From positions 1 to 25,397 of the forward strand of contig CAZPJD010000250.1 of the NCBI GenBank assembly GCA_964586775.1: DNA of 25,397 bases. Reading direction: 5' to 3'. The notes under the pieces were generated by a model that worked only from the letters and a program-made list of their open reading frames with translations, was not told the DNA's origin and made no database searches. Shown here in pieces: positions 15,521 to 22,677 of this stretch; the first letter of the stretch is position 1; the number at the start of each line of letters is the position of its first letter. A program made the translations under genes and the position numbers. Origin of the DNA: JADLEX01 sp964586775 (lineage in GTDB: Bacteria > Lernaellota > Lernaellaia > JACKCT01).

Positions 15521-16574
15521 ATTCGGCGAGGCCGAGCGCGCCCGCGATGCGCGCGAAGGCGTTTGCGCCGGCGTCGCGTTCCACGCGCAGCACCACACCG
15601 AGTCCATCGATGAGCGCCGCGCGGATTTGCGCGCCGGCCGACTCGTCGTCGGCGACGCCGATTCGCATCCGCTCGAATGACCCGACGAGGCGATTCCAGC
15701 GATCCGTCGCGGCGGCCTCGCTCGGGGCGACCCATGCGTTTTGCGTCTCGCCCCAGGCGGCGCGAAAGCGCGAGCGCGCGGCTGTGTCGGCGGCGATAAA
15801 AATCGCGGCGCGCACGAAGCGTCCGACGAGCGGCCACGCGGTCATCGCAGCCTCGACCCCGTCGCAATCGGCGAATTCCAAGCCGATACGATGCGCCCCC
15901 GAGGCGACGGCGAGTTCCGGCCGATAGCGGATCGTGCGCGCGAGCGCCGCGTCGCGACGCCAGGCATCCACGGCGGTGGCATCGCCGGTCCGCAGCACCT
16001 CGGGAACGCGCGCGCCCTCGAAGTCGTCGGGCCGCGTGTAGACCGGCCACTTGAGCCCGCCATTGAAGCTGTCGGTCTCGACGTTTTCACCCTGGCCGAC
16101 CACGCCGGGCACGAACCGTGCGGCGGCGTCGACGATGGCGAGCGCCGCGATCTCTCCACCCGACATGACGAAGTCGCCCACCGAGATTTCACCGTCGCAG
16201 TGAATGTCGATCACGCGCTGGTCGATGCCGTCGTAGCGGCCGCACACCAGAGCGAACGCGCCCGCGCCCGCCAGCTCGCGCGCTGTATCGCTCGTGAAAC
16301 GCTCGCCGCCCGGCGTGAGGGCGAAGACGCGCACGCCCGGGGCGGTTTCGCGCACCTGGCGGATCGCCGCCGCGAGCGGCTCGGGCTTCATCACCATGCC
16401 GCGACCGCCGCCGAAGCCGTAGTCGTCGGCGCGCCGGTGCCGATCCGTCGCGAAGTCGCGCGGGTTCACACACCCGACCATCACCAGCCCGCGCGAAATC
16501 GCCCGGCCCAAAACGCCCACGCGAAGCGGCGTATCGAAGAACTCGGGAAAGAGGGTGATGAGGAAGGACTTCAT
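15519..16574 (-). CDS. trmD: tRNA (guanine37-N1)-methyltransferase with C-terminal extension
   Basis: SPOUT-class enzyme that methylates G37 of tRNAs, preventing frameshifting. Residues 1-222 are a normal TrmD: GFGGGRGMVMKPEPL, CGRYDGIDQRVID, SVGDFVMSGGE, and YTRPDDFEGARVPEVLRTGD. Arg153 and Asp168, matching the catalytic Arg154/Asp169 of the Haemophilus enzyme, are present. A further ~130 residues (222-351) exceed the usual 230-260 aa length. Their pattern weakly recalls the RNA-methyltransferase domain fused to some delta-proteobacterial TrmDs (PF09936), but this is a low-confidence reading. The gene is not next to rpsP, rimM or rplS, its common operon partners. No strong Shine-Dalgarno is seen. 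Confidence 0.93.
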   Translation of the reverse strand: MKSFLITLFPEFFDTPLRVGVLGRAISRGLVMVGCVNPRDFATDRHRRADDYGFGGGRGMVMKPEPLAAAIRQVRETAPGVRVFALTPGGERFTSDTARELAGAGAFALVCGRYDGIDQRVIDIHCDGEISVGDFVMSGGEIAALAIVDAAARFVPGVVGQGENVETDSFNGGLKWPVYTRPDDFEGARVPEVLRTGDATAVDAWRRDAALARTIRYRPELAVASGAHRIGLEFADCDGVEAAMTAWPLVGRFVRAAIFIAADTAARSRFRAAWGETQNAWVAPSEAAATDRWNRLVGSFERMRIGVADDESAGAQIRAALIDGLGVVLRVERDAGANAFARIAGALGLAE

Positions 16575-16605
16575 GCCATCGCCGACGATTCGAGGATCCC
16601 GCGCG

Positions 16606-16633
16606 ATCGTAACAGATCTCTTCCGGGCGGCAA
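16606..16633 (-). promoter_or_regulatory. Candidate trmD promoter
   Basis: TTGCCG (16628-16633) and TACGAT (16606-16611) on the minus strand, 16 bp apart, in the 64-base gap after the phosphoesterase gene. It predicts a leader of about 25-30 nt. Confidence 0.45.
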
Positions 16634-16638
16634 CGCGT

Positions 16639-17475
16639 TCATGGTTTGGAATGCCCGTCCCGAAAATCGAAAATCACCACTTCCGGCTTCAGGCCGAAAC
16701 GCAGCGGCACGCCCGTCCAACCGAGGCCCACGTTCACCCACATCACGGATTCGCCGAGCGCGAACCGCCCGCGCAGCCAGCGTGCTTTTTCGCGGCCCAG
16801 GACAAGTGAATAGAGCGGGCGCGGCAGCCACGTCTGGCCGCCGTGCGTATCGCCCGCGAGCATCAGGTCCGCGCCGGCCCGGGCGTAATCGGGAAAGCTC
16901 TCGGGCAGGTGCGCCATGGCGATGACGGGCCGCGCGCCCTTTTGCGCCCAGTCGAGTTTCGGATGCAGCTTCACGTCACCCGCCCACAGGTCCACGGCGG
17001 GTGCGCCGTCCGCCCCCGCGAGCGTCGCCGTTTGATCGCGCAACACGCGCACGGGTAGGTCGTCGCGAATCGCCCAGCTTTCCGGCGCGTGGCAATACAC
17101 GCAGTTTTGCGACCCGAGCCGATACTCCGCGTCGCCGAGCACGGCAAAGGCCCCGCGCCGCGCGCGGATGCGCCGGAAGAACTCGAGCGACGGTTCGGCG
17201 GAGCCCTCGTAAGGCTTCAGGTCGCCCGCGATGAGCACGTAGTCGGGCGATTCGCGCTCGATGAGGTCGAGCACGAAGCGCTCGCGCGCACCGATCGAAC
17301 GCACGTGGATGTCGGAGAGAAAAACGAGCTTCGTGCCCGCGAGCGCGCGCGCCACGGCGGGCGGCGCGTCGGCGCGCGTCACGCGCACGTCGTACAGATC
17401 GACGACGCCTTTGACGGCGACGTTGACGACGACAATCAGCGCGACGATCCACGCGATGCGGCGGCGGTCGGTCAC
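16639..17475 (-). CDS. Membrane-anchored metallophosphoesterase-like protein with CXXCH
   Basis: A 278-aa protein with one N-terminal membrane helix (IAWIVALIVVVNVAVKGVV), probably leaving the domain outside the cytoplasm, followed by a YkuE/YaeI-like calcineurin fold. Motif 1 (FLSDIHV, Asp55/His57), motif 2 (AGDLKP, Asp85) and His189 (AHLPESFP) are normal. The usual GNHD is GDAE (114-117), losing the Asn and His ligands, and GHTHGGQ is GDTHGGQ (Asp209 for His). Directly after GDAE lies NCVYCHAP, a CXXCH sequence like a c-type haem site. Substrate and even activity are uncertain. The GTG start overlaps the upstream stop by four bases (GTGA), coupling it to the solute-binding protein gene. Confidence 0.85.
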   Translation of the reverse strand: MTDRRRIAWIVALIVVVNVAVKGVVDLYDVRVTRADAPPAVARALAGTKLVFLSDIHVRSIGARERFVLDLIERESPDYVLIAGDLKPYEGSAEPSLEFFRRIRARRGAFAVLGDAEYRLGSQNCVYCHAPESWAIRDDLPVRVLRDQTATLAGADGAPAVDLWAGDVKLHPKLDWAQKGARPVIAMAHLPESFPDYARAGADLMLAGDTHGGQTWLPRPLYSLVLGREKARWLRGRFALGESVMWVNVGLGWTGVPLRFGLKPEVVIFDFRDGHSKP

Positions 17476-19019
17476 GGGTTCGATCCCCCGGCCAGGCGGG
17501 CGGTTGCGAGCGAGGTGTACTCGCCGCCGGGATACGGCGTGAAACCCACGAGCCGTTCGCGACGCACGATCACGTTGTCCATCCACCACAGGCCCACGTA
17601 GACCGCGTCGTCCGCCACGCGCCGCTGCGCCTCGCGCAGCACGTCGAGTCGCGCGGCCTCGTCGGGTTCCGTGCGCGAGCGTTCGAGCAGGGCATCGACA
17701 TCCGCGTTTCGATAGCGCCCGCGATTCGCACCCGAGGGCGGCATCGACGACGAATGAAAGACGTAGAACAGATGATCGGGGTCGATCACGCCCACCCACG
17801 TCAGGCTGAAGGTCTGAAAATTCCCCTTTTGAATGTCGGCGAAGAACGTGCCCCACTCGAACTGGCGCTTCTCGACAGCGATGCCCACCTCGGCGAGTTG
17901 CGCGGCGATCGCGTCGGCGATGCGGTTGCGCAGCCGGTCGGTGCTCGTCTTGTACGAGAGCCGAAAGCGCGGCGCGGGGCCGTCGCCGTCGGGATCGGGC
18001 AGCCCCGCCGCGTTGAGAAGCGCCTTTGCACGAGCGGCGTCGTGTTCGTAGCGCGTCACCTCGGTGTGGGCGGGCATTTCCGGCGCGAACATCGAATCCG
18101 CCGCACGCGCCTGCCCGAGCAGCAGCGTCGCGATGATCGCGTCGCGGTCGATGGCATGCGCGATCGCGCGACGCACCTCGACGCGGCTCGTAATCGCGCG
18201 CGGGTCGTCGAGATGAAAACCCAGATAGCTGTAATTGATGCCGGGGGTGCGTTCGACGGCCACGCCGGGAATGCCTTCGAAGTAACGCACCGCGTGGGGC
18301 GGGACGTTGTTTTGCAGCAGGTCGATCGCGCCGCGCTTCATGTTCAGCATGCGCGTCGTTTCGTTCGCGATGACCTCGAACCGGATCCGCGCGATGGCCG
18401 GGGGCGGACCGGGCCGATGCGGGCTCGCCGCGAGCTCGATCGCCCGGCCGCGCTCGAATCGCGCGACCACGTACGGCCCCGAGCCGACGGGCCGCTCGCC
18501 GAAATCGGGGTCGCCAAGCCGTGCGGCGGGCACGATGCCCCGCGTGAGTTTCATGAGGAACGGCGCGAAGGGCTGTTTGAGCACGACGACGAAGGTGCGT
18601 TCGTCGGGTGCGGAATACGACGCGACCGCGTCGAGCGACGAGGCGGCCGGGCACTTGCTCGCGGGGTCGAGGATGTCGCGGAAGTTTTCCGCGACGTCGT
18701 GCGCGGTGAGCGGCGATCCGTCGGCGAAGCGCGCGTCATCTCGTAAACGGAATGTGTAGCGGGTGCCGTCTTCGATCGACCAGCTATCGGCGAGGCCCGG
18801 GCCGACGCGGCCGTCGGGTGAGACGGTCACGAGGCCATCGAACAGGAGCGGCAGGATGCGCGTGGCGTAGGCGTCGATCGCGAAGCGTGGGTCGAGCGTG
18901 GACGGGCTGCCCTCGAGTCCGACGACGACCGCATCGGGATCGCGCTCGCTCGCGCACGCCGCGCAAAACGCCGCCAGCGCGAGGCCGATCGCGAGTGAAA
19001 TGGTCGGGAATCGCCGCAC
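17472..19019 (-). CDS. Family 5 (peptide/oligopeptide-type) solute-binding lipoprotein
   Basis: A 515-aa extracytoplasmic solute-binding protein of the DppA/OppA family (SBP_bac_5), which captures peptides, nickel or other solutes for ABC importers. It has a signal peptide with Cys22 in CAAC. Family landmarks are GSPSTLDPRFA near the N-terminus, LADSWSIEDGTRYTFRLRDDARFADGSPLTAHDV, RRAIAHAIDRDAI, and near the C-terminus FHSSSMPPSGANRGRYRN. Length is normal. No permease or ATPase gene is nearby, so it is an orphan binding protein here. The start is a GTG with no Shine-Dalgarno; a consensus -35 upstream predicts transcription starting at about this codon. Confidence 0.92.
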   Translation of the reverse strand: MRRFPTISLAIGLALAAFCAACASERDPDAVVVGLEGSPSTLDPRFAIDAYATRILPLLFDGLVTVSPDGRVGPGLADSWSIEDGTRYTFRLRDDARFADGSPLTAHDVAENFRDILDPASKCPAASSLDAVASYSAPDERTFVVVLKQPFAPFLMKLTRGIVPAARLGDPDFGERPVGSGPYVVARFERGRAIELAASPHRPGPPPAIARIRFEVIANETTRMLNMKRGAIDLLQNNVPPHAVRYFEGIPGVAVERTPGINYSYLGFHLDDPRAITSRVEVRRAIAHAIDRDAIIATLLLGQARAADSMFAPEMPAHTEVTRYEHDAARAKALLNAAGLPDPDGDGPAPRFRLSYKTSTDRLRNRIADAIAAQLAEVGIAVEKRQFEWGTFFADIQKGNFQTFSLTWVGVIDPDHLFYVFHSSSMPPSGANRGRYRNADVDALLERSRTEPDEAARLDVLREAQRRVADDAVYVGLWWMDNVIVRRERLVGFTPYPGGEYTSLATARLAGGSNP

Positions 19020-19025
19020 GCGGCC

Positions 19026-19054
19026 AAGCTATCGGCGGCCCCGGGCGATGTCAA
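19026..19054 (-). promoter_or_regulatory. Promoter of the solute-binding protein gene
   Basis: Consensus -35 TTGACA (19049-19054) and weaker -10 TAGCTT (19026-19031) on the minus strand with a 17-bp spacer. The -10 ends six bases before the GTG at 19019, so a start site at normal distance would give a leaderless mRNA. Confidence 0.55.
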
Positions 19055-19095
19055 AGTTGCCGCATAGGCGAGGGCGCCGGTGCCGCACGCACCGT

Positions 19096-19725
19096 TTAGG
19101 GATTCTCACCAGCTTCGCCGGTTTGCGCGGGTTCTTCCGGGGCGTCGGGGGCGGTGACGCCCTCGAGCGCGCTGGGGTTGTCGAACGCGGGATCGGGCGT
19201 CGCCCCAGGCGCGGGCGCCACCTTGCCCTGCGGCATCAGTCCGCCGAGAAAGTGCTTGAGGATGCGCTTGTCCACGCTGCCCACGGGGCGACCGCCGGGC
19301 AGCGTCGAGGTCGTTCCCAGGATCCGCACGAGCTCGACCATCGGTTGCGCGCCAAACTGCTCGCCGAGTTTGCGAAAGGTCTCGCCCGGCACGACAAGAA
19401 ACACGCGGCCATTGAGCGCCAGATTCACCGAGCCGACGTTGCGGTCCTTTTCCTTCGCGGCGAACTCGAAAAAAAGCTTGAGCGCGCGCTGCGCGACCTG
19501 TTCGCCGCCCGCGCTGGTGATGTTGAAGACGATGACATCGAACCGGTGCCAGCGCGCGAAGTGCGCCTTGACGCCGATCTGCGTCTCCGCCGATTCGGCG
19601 AGCACCTTGTTGATCGGCATCTGCAAAGTCACGTAGTTGTAACCCCACAGCCCCGCGCCGACGACGAGAGCAAGGATCAGGAGGCCGAGAACGGCCTTGG
19701 TCGCGACGGTCTTCCAGTTCATCAC
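19096..19725 (-). CDS. Single-pass membrane protein of unknown function
   Basis: A 209-aa protein with one N-terminal hydrophobic helix (AVLGLLILALVVGAGLWGYNYV) that probably anchors an extracytoplasmic domain. Residues ~35-150 look like a mixed alpha/beta domain (ETQIGVKAHFARWHRFDVIVFNI; NLALNGRVFLVVPGETFRKLGEQF). The last ~45 residues are Pro/Ala/Glu/Gly-rich and likely disordered. The start at 19725 is GTG with GAGG seven bases upstream; the next codon is ATG (19722), an equally possible start. No family is recognised. It is divergent from the Asp-rich lipoprotein gene at 19883. Confidence 0.78.
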   Translation of the reverse strand: MMNWKTVATKAVLGLLILALVVGAGLWGYNYVTLQMPINKVLAESAETQIGVKAHFARWHRFDVIVFNITSAGGEQVAQRALKLFFEFAAKEKDRNVGSVNLALNGRVFLVVPGETFRKLGEQFGAQPMVELVRILGTTSTLPGGRPVGSVDKRILKHFLGGLMPQGKVAPAPGATPDPAFDNPSALEGVTAPDAPEEPAQTGEAGENP

Positions 19726-19769
19726 GTCACATCCTCATGGTCAAATAACATGCGTTGCCGGACGTGCGC

Positions 19770-19798
19770 CCTATAGCACGGAGCGGCGGGCGTGAAAA
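19770..19798 (-). promoter_or_regulatory. Candidate promoter of the membrane protein gene
   Basis: TTTTCA (19793-19798) and TATAGG (19770-19775) on the minus strand, 17 bp apart, about 45 bases upstream of the start codon. Confidence 0.45.
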
Positions 19799-19819
19799 CC
19801 GTGCAAAACGCCCGCGAGC

Positions 19820-19849
19820 TTGACAGTCCGAATCCCTTCGGGTTACGAA
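19820..19849 (+). promoter_or_regulatory. Promoter of the Asp-rich lipoprotein gene
   Basis: Consensus -35 TTGACA (19820-19825) and -10 TACGAA (19844-19849), 18 bp apart. A 6-bp inverted repeat (CGGGTT 19839-19844, AACCCG 19849-19854) straddles the -10 and could be a regulator site. Confidence 0.5.
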
Positions 19850-19882
19850 ACCCGCGTGGTGACCACGACGAAGAGGCCGAAA

Positions 19883-20608
19883 ATGCGCGCGCGCGCGAAG
19901 GTATTTGTGCTATGGACGGCGGTGCTCGTCATCGCCGGTGCGCTCGCGTCCGCCTGCGCCCAGGACAACAAGGACGAGGACGACGTCGAGAAGACCGTCA
20001 AGGTCAAGATTCTCGTCCTGCGTGACGGCCTGTTCAACTTCCAGGTGGACGACGCGATCGGCGAGGTCGAGTTCAGCAAGTATCGCGGCCCCGTGGGCTC
20101 GATGGTCGAGGCCGTCGCCCGCATCAACAACCTGTCCACCTTCACCGACCGCAAGGTCAACGTGCGCCTCGAACTGCGCAATCAGGACGCCACGCAGACG
20201 GCGTTCGAGCCGATCGACTGGGTGCAGGACGCCAACCGGCGCTCATTCAAGTTCTACGTGCCGCAGGTCGAGACGGTGCCGGTGCTGCTCAATTTCCGCA
20301 TGCGCGTCTATGAATTCGCCGACGGCTCGACGCTGCCGCCCTTCGACGGCGGGGACGACGTGGACGACGACGCGGCCGACGATGACGCGGCGGACGACGA
20401 CACCGATGACGATACCGATGACGATACGGACGACGACACGGACGACGACGCCGACGACGACGCCGATGACGATGCGGACGACGATGCCGACGATGACTCC
20501 GACGACGATGCGGATGATGATGCCGACGCGGCGAACGAACCCGAGTTCGAGGCCGCGGCCGATTTTGTCTTCACGGTGAACTCGGGCGGGCCGGGCATCG
20601 GCGACTGA
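19883..20608 (+). CDS. Lipoprotein with internal Asp-rich tract
   Basis: A 241-aa exported lipoprotein. The ATG at 19883 has GAGG six bases upstream and opens a signal peptide ending at Cys25 (LASAC). Residues ~35-155 look like an all-beta domain (VKVKILVLRDGLFNFQV; KVNVRLELRNQ; RSFKFYVPQVETVPVLLNFRMRVYEF). Residues 158-215 are a DDDx tract with a four-residue period, followed by a last strand-like segment (FEAAADFVFTVNSG). The tract therefore sits in a loop near the C-terminus, unlike the two other Asp-rich lipoproteins here, where it follows the lipid anchor. No family is recognised. A terminator follows. Confidence 0.82.
   Translation: MRARAKVFVLWTAVLVIAGALASACAQDNKDEDDVEKTVKVKILVLRDGLFNFQVDDAIGEVEFSKYRGPVGSMVEAVARINNLSTFTDRKVNVRLELRNQDATQTAFEPIDWVQDANRRSFKFYVPQVETVPVLLNFRMRVYEFADGSTLPPFDGGDDVDDDAADDDAADDDTDDDTDDDTDDDTDDDADDDADDDADDDADDDSDDDADDDADAANEPEFEAAADFVFTVNSGGPGIGD
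20354..20527 (+). repeat. Asp-rich coding repeat (4-aa period)
   Basis: Encodes residues 158-215: DDV, DDDAA twice, then about a dozen DDDT/DDDA/DDDS units. The period (12 nt) differs from the 15-nt period of the two other tracts. GAC and GAT alternate freely. Confidence 0.9.
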
Positions 20609-20633
20609 TTTCGAGCGTTTCGAGGCGATTCAC

Positions 20634-20664
20634 ACGGCGTTCCCCTTGCGGGAGCGCCGTTTTC
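20634..20664 (+). terminator. Rho-independent terminator
   Basis: Stem ACGGCGTTCCC / GGGAGCGCCGT (11 bp with one T-G pair), loop CTTGC, then TTT-C, 25 bases after the lipoprotein stop. It separates the gene from the converging sigma-54 regulator. Confidence 0.75.
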
Positions 20665-20696
20665 GCAAGGGCCTCGGCGTCGTCCGAGCCGGCGGC

Positions 20697-22082
<1,386 letters not shown>

Positions 22083-22092
22083 GGGCAGATGC

Positions 22093-22109
22093 CCTCCGCA
22101 AAACGGAGG
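22093..22109 (-). promoter_or_regulatory. Hairpin covering the activator's Shine-Dalgarno
   Basis: Minus-strand CCTCCG-TTTTG-CGGAGG, a perfect 6-bp stem with a 5-base loop. The 3' arm contains the GGAGG assigned as ribosome-binding site of the sigma-54 activator. If formed in RNA it would hide that site. Confidence 0.6.
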
Positions 22110-22152
22110 CACTTTAAACCCGATCCGGTCGGCGGCCAAACGATTCCTCGCT

Positions 22153-22353
22153 CTAGCGGGCGACCGTTTCGGGCACACCGAGCTTGCGAAGCAGCGAAAT
22201 CATCGGACACGCCTTGGTGAACGCGCTCTGCGCGAGGTTCACGCCGACAAACGCGGTGAAGGCGAGCGCCCACGGCGTCCACAGCACGCCCAGGGCGACG
22301 CTGGCCACGATGAAGACCCCGGCGATGAGGCGGATGTAGTCGTTGACGGTCAT
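22153..22353 (-). CDS. DUF2892 / YgaP-type small membrane protein
   Basis: A 66-aa inner-membrane protein of the DUF2892 family (the membrane part of YgaP-like proteins). Two hydrophobic stretches are visible (YIRLIAGVFIVASVALGVL and WALAFTAFVGVNLAQSAF), then the typical ending CPMISLLRKLGV, with a single Cys in the family's CPM motif. AGGAG lies eight bases before the ATG. It is often found beside rhodanese, thioredoxin or efflux genes; its biochemical role is not established. It lies 30 bases after the PII-like gene and 70 before the activator. Confidence 0.9.
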   Translation of the reverse strand: MTVNDYIRLIAGVFIVASVALGVLWTPWALAFTAFVGVNLAQSAFTKACPMISLLRKLGVPETVAR

Positions 22354-22383
22354 GTCGATTCTCCTGTCGATGGATGTTGACGG

Positions 22384-22677
22384 TTAAAGAAATTCCTCGA
22401 CGCCGAGCACGGCGACGTGCATCGACGTCCCGGTCGCGTTTGCGCGCGCGACCATGTCGGCGAGCTGCGTCTTGAGCGCGTCGGCGCGGTCGGCGGGCAC
22501 GACGGTGAAGACGAGCGAGCTGGCCCCCGGGTGCAGGCGCGAGCCGAGCCGTTTGCCGTGCGTGCCCTCGCCGAAGACCATGGGCACTTCTGTGTAGCCG
22601 CGCGCGCCGTGGTCTTCCAAAAAGACCTCGACCTGATCGCGTAGCGAGCCGTCGACGATGATCATGAACATCTTCAT
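22384..22677 (-). CDS. PII-like (DUF3240-type) protein linked to RND efflux
   Basis: A 97-aa protein with the ferredoxin-like pattern of the PII/CutA superfamily (KMFMIIVDGSLRDQVEVFLEDHGARGYTEVP, then SLVFTVVPADRADALKTQLADM). Classical PII proteins sense nucleotides and 2-oxoglutarate and control transporters or enzymes; this subgroup commonly accompanies heavy-metal-type RND pumps. The classical T-loop uridylylation site is not evident. GGAGG lies seven bases upstream, and the ATG overlaps the RND stop by four bases (ATGA), so it is translationally coupled to the pump and is likely its regulatory or metal-sensing partner. Confidence 0.82.
   Translation of the reverse strand: MKMFMIIVDGSLRDQVEVFLEDHGARGYTEVPMVFGEGTHGKRLGSRLHPGASSLVFTVVPADRADALKTQLADMVARANATGTSMHVAVLGVEEFL

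Noticed and set aside
13936..16050. 704-aa minus-strand open frame opposite the 503-aa lipoprotein, running into trmD
   Set aside because: It is a shadow of the plus-strand gene; the RRVVI repeats are the complement of the Asp tract, and it has no credible start or domain.
16040..16075. TrmD apparently lacking a catalytic acidic residue (GGLKWPVYTRP where GLLD/E is common)
   Set aside because: Counting from the conserved Arg153 places the catalytic Asp at Asp168 in TDSF, 15 residues on as in the Haemophilus enzyme, so the active site is intact.
17476..18654. Long upstream continuation of the phosphoesterase frame
   Set aside because: It lies in a shifted frame of the solute-binding gene. 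The membrane helix and the GTGA overlap support the start at 17475.
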